A stretch of 64,000 nt of DNA from the NCBI GenBank assembly GCA_037974665.1, contig CM075769.1, positions 22,842,139 to 22,906,138 of the forward strand, read 5' to 3'. How positions within the stretch are numbered: position 1 is the first letter of the stretch; the number at the start of each line of letters is the position of its first letter. This DNA comes from Ehretia macrophylla (Eukaryota; Streptophyta; Magnoliopsida; Boraginales; Ehretiaceae). This document shows positions 41,304-52,878 of this stretch, in pieces. Position numbers and translations under genes: made by a program. Under the pieces are notes generated by a model. The model was given only the letters and a program-made list of their open reading frames with translations. It was not told the DNA's origin and ran no database searches.

Positions 41304-43683
41304 TGTAACGCCCCAACTCGACACCACCTACGATCAATAAGGACGCAATGGAATTTCGACAGTATAATGACAGTAACACAGATACCGGGCTCTAAACCAA
41401 CCCCTTTGTAACTCATACAACCAACTTCAAGATCAACAACAACTCCACAACAATTTCAACAACATACAACGCAACTATTTCCATCTATTAAACATTTATT
41501 CAACAGTTAATTCATAAGTTATACGCCTCCGTTCTAACATCATACATAGGCTATATCATACATTGGCAAAATAGATTATAAACCAGTCTAGTAATCTAAT
41601 CGTGTTCGAAAGAAAGACTACTAAACTAGCATTATACAAGTCCTTATCCTTAAGTAAGTTAAACAATACAATATATTACAAAAACTAAGACAAACTCATG
41701 GAAACGACTCTGGCACATAAGACTCGTCCACGTAAGGCACATTCTCAGCTTCCTGAGGCATGTACCCGTAATCCGGTTCAGTAATACCTGCTTGCAGATA
41801 ACGAATGAGAGTGAGCTTATATAAAACAAGCCCAGTGAGGAATTCTATAGATCTTTCTAAAACATTTACTTACACTCGTAAACCACCCCATAAGCAATAC
41901 ATTCAAATAACTTATTCAACATTAACAATTCAATTCATTCACATAAATAACCACTCATTTAAGAAAGGATACTCTAGTTGGTGTAGCTCCAAACGCCATC
42001 ACGATCTCAACCATCTTCTTATAACCCCCATAACACACACCCGAGGTACCTTATCTGGCCCCTCCTTCCATGGCATCTCCGTCTATACGAGCTGGGGGTA
42101 GTCTATGATAGTCTTGCTGTTATCAACCCGACAGCCCAATGTCGCCCGAGAGGTGGCACACATTATCAAGACTCATGACAATAATAATAAACATTCATAT
42201 TACGGAAGGACAACAGAAGTAGGTTGCCTATCTCCCGACATCATCAATCATCAATCAATTAACATCATTTCAATAATATAACATCAATTAATCAAATAAA
42301 CAACTAACAACTAAGTTAGATGACAAAGTAGGCCACCTAACTTAACATGCATTAAACCACACATTCAATCCCGAATCTAACCAACAACAACCCAATATTC
42401 AACCATTCAAACACCACCCAATCAACCAAAGCCAATATTTCAATATTTAAAGAAAAACTACACAAACTTCAAACAATCATAACTTACAATCTAATAAACC
42501 AATAACCTCCAAACCACTTTCTATCACTCACCCACTCATGCATCTACATTAGCCCCCTTGGAAACCAACCATAACTCATCTAAAACAAGCCCGACAACCC
42601 TAATTCCGCAATGCACTATGGCTGAAATTTTTGGACTTTCACCACGACATCCAAATAAAAAATTCGGCATTACAACATTACTACCCCACAATTAACAAAC
42701 TTTTAGAAGCAACAACCAACCAATTCCAACCACTACAACAACAATTAATCAATATTAAGCCAAATACTCCACTTTAATACCCGAAAAATAGAAATACATG
42801 TTACTACTGTTCAAAACTTATGTAAATGCACATAAACGATCATTGGCATCTACTGAGCAATAATTTAACAACAATTTAACATTTCATCGGATAAAAATTC
42901 AATTATATGAAAATGGCATAAAATAACATTTTAAGATCTAAAATTTTTCTCTCACCTTTGATGTGATATGATGCTAGAAAGGTGTGCAATAAGTGCCCAA
43001 CAAGTGAAATCAAGCTTTGGTTGAAGAGTTTTGGCCTTGGATTGCAAATTCTAATGAAAATTTTTCTTCAAAAACCAAGCAAAAATGCCCCAAGAGTTTC
43101 AGCCATGTGTGTGAGTTTTGAGTGTGTTTTGAGCTTTGTTATATGTTTTATTGTATGTATTATGTATATATATGCAAAGTCAAAGCAAGAAAGCTAAGTC
43201 AAAGTTGCCAATTTTAATATTTTAATTAGTATATTTAGTCTTTTAACTATCTTTTAGACTATTTTTGCTCACCTACATGTATTTAACACTTAGACTATTT
43301 TAAGTAGTATATTTTTAGTTGACAAGGAGTTTCACATGCAAACATTTACACCGATTTTCGCAAAAGAAGGTGTAAAAACCTTTAAAATTCCTAATCCGAT
43401 TTAAAATCCATTTTAATCAGACACGGGTCTACTAATATCCGAGGACTAGGTTTTAAGACATTTAAAACACCCGTGTAAAATTTTTAGCAGACGTGTGTTC
43501 AAAATACTATTCACAAAAACCGACGATAAAATTTTTGATGCCGATTTTGATAAAAATTTTATGAATGCACACTTAGCACGTAATAGGAATATAAATCACA
43601 GAGTTAGCATATTCTAACTCATATAACATATAAACAGGTCAAAACACGCAATTCTATGCAATGGTAAAATTTGGGGTTTCACA
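41304..43683 (-). mobile_element. 3' LTR of the chromovirus
   Basis: Plus-strand edges TGTAACGCCCC and GGGGTTTCACA, about 2380 bp. It aligns along its length with 48636-51030. It lies next to the polypurine tract, which makes it the 3' LTR of a minus-strand element. Small open frames in it (41805-42101, 42982-43197) also occur in the other LTR and have no recognisable product. Confidence 0.92.
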
Positions 43684-43700
43684 TTCTTCCCCCTTAAAGA
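43684..43700 (-). other. Polypurine tract
   Basis: The minus strand reads TTTAAGGGGGAAGAA immediately before the 3' LTR start TGTGAAACC. This is the expected priming site for plus-strand DNA synthesis. Confidence 0.8.
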
Positions 43701-43739
43701 AATTTCGTCCTCAAAATTCTTACTTGTTGGACGGAACAA

Positions 43740-44213
43740 ATTTGGATACTGCTGCTACATCTGATCTCTCCTCTCCCAAGTAGCTTCTTCAATCCCGTGA
43801 TGCTTCCACAACAATTTGACCATCGGAATCTTCTTCGACCTCAATTCCCGTTCTATCTGATCTAGAATACGAATTGGCCGCTCATCATAAGTCAGATTCT
43901 CACGAAGCTATAATGGCTCTGGCTCTAGAATATGAGAAAGATCCGGATTATATTTTTGCAAATTAGACACGTGAAAGACATCGTGAACATTAGAGAAGTT
44001 CTCCGGTAAAGCCAACTGATATGCAAACTTGCCAACTCTGCCGGTAATCTCAAACGGCCCTGCGAACCTCGGACTTAGCTTACCACCTTTACCATAGTGA
44101 GCAAACCCCTTTCGAGGAGACAATTTCAAGAAAACTAAGTCCCCGACCGCAAACTCCAAATCCCGAGGGCGCTTATCAGCATAACTCTTGTATGTACTTT
44201 GCGTTGTCAACAT
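43740..44213 (-). pseudogene. Integrase C-terminus and chromodomain
   Basis: The open part (43908-44213) reads YADKRPRDLEFAVGDLVFLK, then RKGFAHYGKGGKLSPRF and FHVSNLQKYNPDLSH, the gypsy integrase C-terminal domain. After a stop just past EPEPL, the minus strand continues with YDERPIRILD, MVKLLWKHHGIEEATWER and so on. This is the chromodomain-like tail that identifies chromoviruses and is thought to guide insertion into heterochromatin. The stop would truncate the tail. Confidence 0.85.
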
Positions 44214-44216
44214 CCT

Positions 44217-45011
44217 CTACTTGATCAACTGAACATTCTCAATCTTCTCTAGAAGTTGTGGCATGATAGTCAGATCAATAGCCTTCATCTCCCCTACTTC
44301 ATCCCAATACAAAGATGATCGGCACTTACAGCCATAGAGAGCTGCAAAAGGTGCCATCCCAATAGTTGCTTGATAACTATTATTATAGGCAAACTCAGTA
44401 AGTGATAGATAATTCTCCCAGTTCTTCCTGAAGTCCAGAACACAAGCCCTAACCATATCCTCCAGAATCTGAATAGTCCTCTCAGACTGACCGTCGGTCT
44501 GCGAATAATACGTTGTATTGAAGTTCAACTGAGTACCCTAAGTCTCTTGAAATTTCTCCCACAATCGAGAAGTAAACCGAGGATCTTGATCTGAGACAAT
44601 ACTAGATGGAATTCCGTGAAGTTTAACAATCTGATACAAATAAAGATCTATCAACTTTGCAACTTCATCTCCCGTCCTCATCGAAATAAAATGAGTTGTC
44701 TTCGTCAAACGGTCCACAATAACCCAAACTGCATCATTACCTCTCGGTGTTCTAGGCAAATTAGTGATGAAGTCCATCGTAATATGTTCCCACTTCCACT
44801 ATGGTATTGCCAACGGCTGAAGTAGCCCTGCAGGTCGTTGATGTTCAGCCTTCACTCGCTGACAAGTCAAACATCTGGATACAAACTGTGCAACCTCCAT
44901 TTTCATGTTGTTCCACCAATAATGTTGTTTCAAATCTTGATACATCTTGTTTTTATCGGGATGAATGGTGTACTTAGAATTATGAGCCTCTTCCAGAATA
45001 CCTCTCCTCAA
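44217..45011 (-). pseudogene. Chromovirus integrase zinc finger and catalytic core
   Basis: Blocks from right to left: EEAHNSKYTIHPDKNKMY and VSRCLTCQRVKAEH give the HHCC zinc finger (44799-45011). MDFITNLPRTPRGNDAVWV, VDRLTKTTHF and VSDQDPRFTS give the first two core Asp (44538-44777). SQTDGQSERTIQ gives the catalytic Glu (44217-44528). Stops separate the three blocks (near 44790, after QET, and after QLIK), so one active integrase cannot be made. Confidence 0.9.
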
Positions 45012-45140
45012 ACCCGATTCATCGGGTACACATACCCTGTTTCGAAACCAAAGAATACCATCTTCATGTAATTTGAAGTCAGACTGATTATCCGTGATTT
45101 GATCCTTGATCTACTAAAGTTTTGAGTCAAATTGTTGAGC

Positions 45141-46347
45141 TTATCTAATCTGAGACAGCAATAAATGTTGAATACGGAGATGTGAACACATCACCCCAAC
45201 CTGAGTCAATTCCGATCTCCAATAACTGACTTCCTCAAGAACCTTCCACTTTTTAACAGCCAAACAAGCAATACTCGCCTTACTGCTAAGAGCATCTGCT
45301 ACAACATTTGCCTTCCCAGACAGATAATTGATAGAACAATTATAATCTCCGAGAAGTTCCATCCACCTCTGTTGACGCATATTTAACTCCTTCTGTGAGA
45401 ACAAGTACTTCAGACTTTCATGATCAGTGAAAGTCTCAAACTTACTGCCCCACAGATAATGACGCCACTTTTCCAGTGCAAATACAACTGCCGCCAACTC
45501 AAGATCATGAGTCGGATAATTCACCTTATACGGCTTCAACTTTCTAGAAGCATAGGCAATAACTCGACCATTCTGCATAAGTATACAACCCAAGCCCTCC
45601 TTGGATGTATCGCTATAAATAACCATATTATCGGTTCCCTTTGGCAGCGCAAGTACTGGAGCGGTAGTCAACCTCTTTTTCAACTCCTGAAACCCACTCT
45701 CACATTTCTCATCCCACGTAAAGCTGGTTTGTTTCTGAGTTAACTTAGAAAGTGGCCCTGCAATCTTAGAAAAGTCATTCACAAACCTACGGTAATAACC
45801 CGCCAAGCCAAGGAAGCTACGAACTTCCGAAACATTCTCCGGCTGTTTCCAAGATATCACCACTTCAAACATGACCAAGAAAAGATATTCGTTGCAGTTA
45901 GAATTCACATTTGCTGAACTTCGCAAACAGCTGATGCTCTTGCAGCTTCTGTAGGACAAGTCGTAGATGTTGCTCGTGCTCCGATTCTATCTTAGAATAA
46001 ACCAAGATATCATCAATAAAGATTACCACGAACTGGTCCAAGTACGGCTGAAAGACCTGATGCATAAGATCCATGAATGCTGCCGGTATATTAGTTAGTC
46101 CAAAGGGCATAACTACAAATTCATAATGCCCGTACCGAGTCCTGAAAGCAGACTTTGGAACATCCTCCGTACGGATCCGAAGCTGATAATACCCATGCCT
46201 CAAGTCAAATTTAGAGTAAACTTTGGCTTCTTGAAGTTGATCAAACAACTCGTCAATCAGTGGTAAATGATACTTGTTCTTGATGGTCACTTGATTCAAA
46301 CCATGATAATCGATACACAATCTCAAAGTACTATAATTCTTCTTCAC
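45141..46347 (-). pseudogene. Chromovirus reverse transcriptase and RNase H
   Basis: RT (45898-46347): [29 protein letters not shown] and an intact FIDDILVYS catalytic motif, ending at SKCEF and a stop. The next segment, ISFLGHV, is followed at once by a frame entering [20 protein letters not shown], so about 20 residues between GHV and WK are missing. RNase H (within 45141-45850): [49 protein letters not shown] and [10 protein letters not shown]. The RT motif is preserved; the stop and deletion inactivate the polyprotein. Confidence 0.9.
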
Positions 46348-46436
46348 AAATAAGAAGGGTACTCCCCATGGTGAAGAACTCTTCTAAATGAAACCCTCTC
46401 TAATAACTCCTGCAACTGAGTTTTCAGCTCCTTAAG

Positions 46437-47099
46437 CTAAGCTGGTGCCATCCGGTACACTGATTTAGAAATAGGTTGAGTACCGAGAATCAGATTAATC
46501 ACAAACTCAACATCTCTCTCTGGCGGCAATCCTAGCAACTCATCGGGAAATACATTGGGATATTCTCGAATTATAGGAACTTCCTCTAGCCTAAGCTGAT
46601 CAGATGGTTTGTTGATCAAATAAGCTAGATAACCCAAACACCCCTTACTCACCAGCTTAATAACTTTAGTTGATGAGATAATAAAACTCATCTTAGCATC
46701 CTGGTTCCCCGCTACCTCAACCACTGGCTGTTCTGGCAACCGAAACCGTACTACCTTTGTTCTACAATGTAATTGGACATCATACTTAGAAAGCCAATCC
46801 ATACCCAAGATAACATCATACTCCCGGATAGGAAATAAGATAAGGTCCGAAGGAAAATCCTGACCCTTAACATGTATTTTATAGTCTTTACATATTAAGC
46901 CAGTCATATATTTATCAATCAAAGAAGTACTAATCTCAACCACATAAGGCAATCTTTCAGGTTGCATGTTAACACGTTGCCCACAAGTAGGTGTAATGAA
47001 AGAATGCGTAGCACCAGAATCAATCAACACTTTAACAAGTTGATCAAATATAAGGAAGTTTCCTTTCACAACTGTCGTTGCCTCAGGTGCTTCCTCCAA
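46437..47099 (-). pseudogene. Chromovirus aspartic protease region
   Basis: The frame includes VLIDSGATHSFI, the catalytic Asp-Ser-Gly of retroviral-type proteases. It then has YDVILGMDWLSKYDVQLHC, the standard downstream gypsy motif, and ends near VINLILGTQPISKSVYRMAP, which leads into RT. The reading is open across the whole segment. A short gap with stops separates it from RT. Confidence 0.9.
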
Positions 47100-47159
47100 A
47101 TCTACTGCGTAGGCCCGAGCCTGAACCTGTTGCTGCTGAGGTGTACCACTAGTAGGTCG

Positions 47160-48368
47160 ACCCTAATAACCCTGGGTCGCTGGCTGACCCTCAGACCTCT
47201 GAAATCTAGGACAATCCCTCGCCCTGTGTTGGTTCCTGCCGCAACCTAAACATATTCCTGCTTTCACCCTACAGTCGGCCTCCAAATGGCCCTGACGTTT
47301 ACAGTAAGCACACTACGGTGACGAAGCACTAACACTGCCCCTTGAAGACCCATAAGCTGAAAAAGTAGTTGTACCAGCCTGCTGCTGAGGTCTCGCAATG
47401 CTTGGCCTATATTGACCCTGAGACTGGGCCGGCCTGTACTGTGACTAAGCCTGGTAGGACCCCTGCTGAAATTGGGGCCTATAGAAACCCTACTGACCCT
47501 GAGGTCTAAAAGAGCTCTGCTGTACTGGTGGCCTGTACACAACCTGCTGTACTGGAGGCCTATACACACCTTGCTGACCCTGGGGCTGAAATGGCCTCTT
47601 ACTAGGCTAACTAGGACCAATCTGCTCCCCTTTTCTCTTCTCTAACCTAGAAGTCGCATCAAAGGCCTTTGAAAACACATCATATTGAATCAGGGCCATT
47701 ACATCCTGAATCTCTGGCCTCAATCCCAAAACAAACCTCCGAGTCTTATGCTTCTGATCTGCTACAAATTATGGTGCATACCGGGACAGCCTGGTAAAAT
47801 TGGCCTCGTACTGGGCCACTGTAGCATCACCTTGAACCAAAGATAGGAACTCCGCCTCTCTTCGTTCTCGCGCAATCCTCGGAACGTACTTAGCCCGGAA
47901 CGCCCTAAGAAAGGTATCCCAAACATAAGGAGTACTTTGTGCCTCCCAACCGGATTTCATTGTACGCCACCACTCTTCAGCCTTGTCATCAAACAAATAA
48001 ATCGCAAATGTAACTTTCCTTTCATCAGTGTAATCCAAAGGATCAAATATCTTCTCAATTTTGTTGATCCAAGCCTCCGCCTTTCTATCATCCGGCTCGC
48101 CTTGGAATCTCGGTGAATAGTAACCCATAAATTCCTTTAATGTACTACGCCCATGATAACCACCCTGTGTGTTCAACATCTGAGTTTGCACAGCCTGTGC
48201 CTGAGCAGCTTGCCCCGCCAATATCTGTGCCTGACCTGCTATGACCTCGGTTATATGGTCCATAGCCACTGCTAGACGGTCATACCCCTGATCTCTGCTA
48301 GGTGCCGCCTGACCTGGTGCCTCATCATTACCTTGGGGCCTACCTCGTGTTCTCGGTCGACCCGCCAT
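47160..48368 (-). pseudogene. Chromovirus gag with zinc knuckles
   Basis: Open gag from MAGRPRTRGRPQG (48368) through AEAWINKIEKIFDPLDY, VTFAIYLFDDKAEEWWRT and FRAKYVPRIARERREAEFL to LSRYAP, then a stop at 47769. The frame continues with FVADQKHKTRRFVLGL. After a low-complexity Gln/Arg-rich stretch come two CCHC knuckles (CKRQGHLEADC and CLGCGRNQHRARDC at about 47225-47310). One early stop plus later stops make the gag defective. Confidence 0.88.
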
Positions 48369-48615
48369 TCTACTATCAAAGAATTAGCACAGGTTATAAC
48401 ACATAGACAGTTTATAGCACATAGGCAACAAAACTCACATAAAGCACATAAATCACTTAAGTACTAATCACATAAACAAATTGATCACATAATCACCTAA
48501 TCACTTAATCACTTCGTCATATTATCACATATTTCACTTTTCTTTCATTTCTTATATAATCTCATGCTAAGACCATTACCCACATCCCAAGAATACCCCG
48601 GCTGACAACTAAACA

Positions 48616-48631
48616 TGCGCTCTGCTACCAC
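48616..48631 (-). other. Primer-binding site (initiator Met tRNA)
   Basis: The minus strand next to the 5' LTR reads TGGTAGCAGAGCGC, one base away from the standard TGGTATCAGAGC. It is separated from the LTR edge by about five bases, as is normal for gypsy elements. Confidence 0.8.
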
Positions 48632-48635
48632 TTAA

Positions 48636-51030
48636 TATAACACCCCAACTTGACCCCACCTACGATCAGTCAGGACGCAATAAAATTTCGGCAGTATAAC
48701 GACAGTAACATGGATATTGGGCTCTAAACCAACCCCTTTGTAACTCATACAACCAACTTCAAGATCAACAACTCCACAACCATTTCAACAACATACAACG
48801 CAACCATTTCTATATATTAAACATCTATTTAACAGTTCATTCATAAGTTATATGCCTATGTTCCAACATCATACATAGGCTATATCATACATTGGCAAAA
48901 TAGATTATAAACCAGTCTAGTAATCTAATCATGTTCGAAAGAAAGACTACTAAACTAGCATTATACAAGTCCTTATCCTTAAGTAAGTTAAACAATACAA
49001 TATATTACAAAAACTAAGGCAAACTCATGGAAACGACTCTGGCATGTAAGACTCGTCCACGTAAGGCACATTCTCAGCTTCCTGAGGCACGTACCCGTAA
49101 TCTGGTTCAGTAATACCTGCTTGCAGATAATGAATGAGAGTGAGCTTATATAAAACAAGTCCAATGAGGAATTCTATAGATCTTTCTAAAACATTTACTT
49201 ACACTCGTAAACCACCCCATAAGCAATACATTCAAATAACTTATTCAACATTAACAATTCAATTCATTCACATAAATAACCATTCATTTGAGAAATGATA
49301 CTCTAGTTGGTGTAGCTTCAAATGCCATCACGATCTCAACCATCTTCTTATAACCCCCATAACACACACCCGAGGTACCTCATCTAGCCCTTCCCTCCAT
49401 GGCATCTCCTCCCATGCGAGCTGGGGGTAGTCTATGATAGTTATGTCGTTATCAACCCGACAATCCAATGTCGTCCGAAAGGTGGCACACACTATCAAGA
49501 CTCATGACAATAATAATAAACATTCATATTACAGAAGGACAACAAAAGTAGGTTGTCTATCTCCCGACATCATCAATCATCAATCAATTAACATCATTTC
49601 AATAACATAACATCAATTAATCAAATAAACAACTAACAACTAAGTTAGATGACAAAGTAGGCCACCTAACTTAACATGCATTAAACCACACATCCAATCC
49701 CAAATCTAACCAACAACAACCCAAGATTCAACCACTCAAACACCACTCAATCAACCAAAGACAATATTTCAATATTTAAAGAAAAACTATACAAACTTCC
49801 AACAATCATAACCTACAATCTACTAAACCAATAACCTCCAAACCACTTTCTATCACTCACCCACTCATGCATCTACATTAGCCCCCTCGGAAACCAACCA
49901 TAACTCATCTAAAACAAGCCCGGCAACCCTAATTCCGCAATACACTAAGGCTGAAATTTTTGGACTTTCACCACGACATCCAAATAAAAAATTCGGCATT
50001 GCAACATTACTACCCCACAATTAATAAACTTTTAAAAGCAACAACCAACCAATTCCAACCACTACAACAACAATTAATCAACATTAAGCCAAATACTCCA
50101 CTTTAATACCCGAAAAATATAAATACATGCTACTACCATTCAAAACTTATATAAACGCACATAAACGATTCTTGGCATCTACTGAGCAATAATCTAACAA
50201 CAATTTAACATTTCATCAGATAAAAATTCAATTATATGAAAATGACATAAAATAGCATTTTAAGATTTAGAATTTTTCTCTAACCTTTGATATGATGTGA
50301 TGCTAGAAAGGTGTGCAATAAGTGCCCAACAAGTGAAATCAAGCTTTAGTTGAAGAGTTTTGGCCTTGGATTGCAAATTCTAATGAAAAATTTTCTTCAA
50401 AAACTAAGCAAAAATGCCCCAAGAGTTTCGGCCATGTGTGTGAGTTTTGAATATGTTTTGAGCTTTGTTATATGTTTTATTGTATGTATTTTGTATATAT
50501 ATGCAAAGTCAAAGCAAGAAAGCAAAGTCAAAGTTGCCAATTTTAGTCTTTTAATTAGTATTTTTAGTCTTTTAACTATCTTTTAGACTATTTTTGCTCA
50601 CCTACATGTATTTAATACTTAGAATATTTTAAGTAGTATATTTTTAGTTGACAAGGAGTTTCACATGCAAACATTTACACCCGACTCGATTAAAAACTCG
50701 ATTTTTGCAGAACAAGGTGTAAGAACCTTTAAAATTCCTAATCCGATTTAAAATATGTTTTAATCAAATACGGGTCTACTAATATCCGAGGACTAGGTTT
50801 TAAGACGTTTAAAACACCCATGTAAAAATTTTAGCGGACGTGTGTTCAAAACACTATTCACAAAAACCGATGATAAAATTTATGATGCCGATTTTGATAA
50901 AAATTTCATGAATGTACACTTAGAACATAATAGGAATATAAATCACAGAATTAACACATTCTAACTCATATAACACATAAATATGTCAAAACACGCAATT
51001 CTATGCAATAGTGAAATTTTGGGTTTCACA
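48636..51030 (-). mobile_element. 5' LTR of the chromovirus
   Basis: About 2395 bp, plus-strand edges TATAACACCCC and GGGTTTCACA. The first two bases have changed from TG to TA compared with the other LTR. Many differences between the LTRs near this edge are C-to-T or G-to-A changes, the expected trace of cytosine methylation and deamination. Confidence 0.92.
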
Positions 51031-51035
51031 ATTGT

Positions 51036-52482
51036 ACTCCCGATTTGAGCCACCAAGAACAAATGTCTGTGATTTTAAGGTGCATAGATATTTCATCTAG
51101 TCCAATAAGAATAGAAGAATACTTTTTAGGATTTTTGAATGTGGAAGATACTTCTAGAAAAGGCCTTTTTGATGAACTTATAGGAGAAATTAAGAACTTA
51201 GAACTTGATATTAATTATGTAAGAGGACAAGGTTATGATAATGGATCTAACATGAAAGAGAAACACCAAGGTGTGCAGAAAAGGTCATTAGATATAAATA
51301 CTAGAGCATTATATACACCATGTGCATGTCATAGTCTTAATTTAGTACTTTGTGATGTTGCTACTTCATGTGTTAGAGCCATATCATTTTTCAGAGTTCT
51401 ACAACAGATATATTCATTATTCTCTTCTTCACCTAAACGGTGGAAAATTTTAAAAAATAACATATCTAATTTAACGGTTAAGTCATTATCACAAACTCGT
51501 TGGGAAAGTCGTATTGAAAGTGTAAAGGCTATTAGATATCAAGCTCCAAAAATTAGAGATGCTTTGTTTGAACTAGCAGAAACAAGTGAAAATTCTAAAA
51601 TAAAGAGTGAAGCTAACAGTCTAGCAACTTATGAACTAGAGGATTTTGAATTTTTATTAGGTATGATATCTTGTTTGCGGTAAACTCTGTTAGTAAGAAC
51701 TTTCAAAGTGAAAATATACACATTGATGTTGCTATAAATCTTCTTAAGGGTCTTGTTTCATTTTTTGAAAATTATAGGGAAAATAGATTTGTATCTGCTA
51801 TGATTTCAGCCAAAGAAATTGCAAATGAAATGAAAATAGAACCTAAATTTCGTGAAAAATGTGTGATTCATAGAAAGAAACAATTTGACGAAGATGTTGG
51901 TGATGATAAAATAAAATCTCTTGAAGAATTATTTAGAATTGAGTATTTTCTTTACATGATTGATCAAATTATTTTTTCACTTAAAACTAGATTTGAGCAA
52001 TTTGAAGTATTTGAATTTTTTTTTGGATTCTTGTTGAATTTCACTAGATTAAAGTCTATGGATGAACATACTATTAAACAATGTTGCTTGAATCTTGAAG
52101 AATTTCTAAGCTATGATGGACATTCTGACATAGATGGATTAGATTTATTTTCAGAATTTAAAGTGTTAAAAGAAATGTATCAAAAAGAAAATTGTAGTCC
52201 ATTGGAAGTACTTAATGATATAAAAAAATATTGATTCTTTTCCAAATGCTTATGTTTTTTTATAGAATATTGTTAACAATTTCAGTTTCAGTTGCATCTG
52301 TAGAAAGAAAATTTTCAAAATTAAAATTAATAAAAACTTATTTAAGATCATCTATGTCCCAAGAAAGATTAAATGGATTAACTATGTTGTCTATTGAAAA
52401 AAATTTATTAGATAAACTTGATTATGATGATTTAATAAATAATTTTGCATCTCAAAAAGTAAGAAAAATAAATTTTATATAG
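51036..52482 (+). pseudogene. hAT transposase, C-terminal part with hAT dimerisation domain
   Basis: Continues the frame of the N-terminal block right after the gypsy element. It contains SHQEQMSVILRCIDIS, VRGQGYDNGSNMKEKHQGVQ (the second catalytic Asp region), YTPCACHSLNL and SQTRWESRIESVKAI. Near 51665 a small deletion shifts the frame into DILFAVNSVSKNFQ. Near 52215-52260 two more shifts occur around homopolymers. The last block, ISVSVASVERKFSKLKLIKTYL then SMSQERLNGLTMLSIEK, is the hAT dimerisation domain. With the upstream TGA there are at least four lesions, so the gene is dead. Confidence 0.88.
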
Positions 52483-52700
52483 ATCTATCTTTTTATTAAC
52501 TTATAATATTATGCTATTTTATAATTCTAATTTTAATTTTTTTTTATTTGTAATAATTATTTTAATAAAAAATTTAAAATTTTTTTATTAAAAAAAATTT
52601 AATTATTAAAACTCCTATTTAAATAATTACCTAAAATCTCTAAATTAAGACTACCCTTCTTATTATTGACAAAGCAAAATGATAAAAGAGATTGACTTTT

Positions 52701-52878
52701 AGGGGCCAACAACAGTAAGAAGACAAGGACACGCCTACTAAAATCACAAGCGCCTCACGTGCTTTTTGTTTGTTCAAAAGTTCCCATCCTTGCGGAAATT
52801 AAACGACTTAAATAGTTGCTCCTTCGGTGCCTTCCAAACACCACCAAAAAAACTACCACCACCTCACCAAAACCAAAC
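52701..52878 (+). promoter_or_regulatory. Mannanase promoter and leader with G-box
   Basis: A palindromic CACGTG (52756-52761) lies about 120 bp before the start codon, and TTAAATAG at about 52808 is a weak TATA candidate. The preceding hAT element ends only about 180 bp upstream, so distal promoter sequence, if any, has been displaced. Assignment rests on position and one motif. Confidence 0.4.

Larger units (their letters stand above)
41304..51030 (-). mobile_element. Complete Ty3-gypsy chromovirus (Tekay/Del type), 9.7 kb
   Basis: Two long LTRs (41304-43683 and 48636-51030) flank a minus-strand gag-pol. The five bases before (ATTGT, 41299-41303) equal the five after (51031-51035). From right to left: 5' LTR, primer site, gag, zinc knuckles, protease, RT, RNase H, integrase, chromodomain, polypurine tract, 3' LTR. 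LTR length near 2.4 kb, integrase order and the C-terminal chromodomain point to the Tekay (Del) clade. Several stops (after gag YAP, in RT/RNase H, between integrase blocks) and a deletion after the RT show that it is no longer autonomous. Confidence 0.93.
39592..52700 (+). mobile_element. hAT-superfamily transposon split by a complete gypsy element
   Basis: Left terminus candidate CAGAGCCGGCCCAAG (39592). The transposase coding lies in two blocks, 40245-41303 and 51036-52482, separated by the 9.7-kb gypsy insertion. Subterminal GGCCAGCAAGCAACAA repeats and an inverted repeat around a TA microsatellite lie between the left end and the gene. A matching right terminus (which should end GGCCGGCTCTG) is not found; AGGGGCC at about 52702 is the only trace. 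The right end is therefore approximate and possibly deleted. Confidence 0.7.

Noticed and set aside
42982..43197. Conserved small frame in both chromovirus LTRs (also 50350-50586)
   Set aside because: Conservation is explained by LTR identity; no evidence of coding selection.
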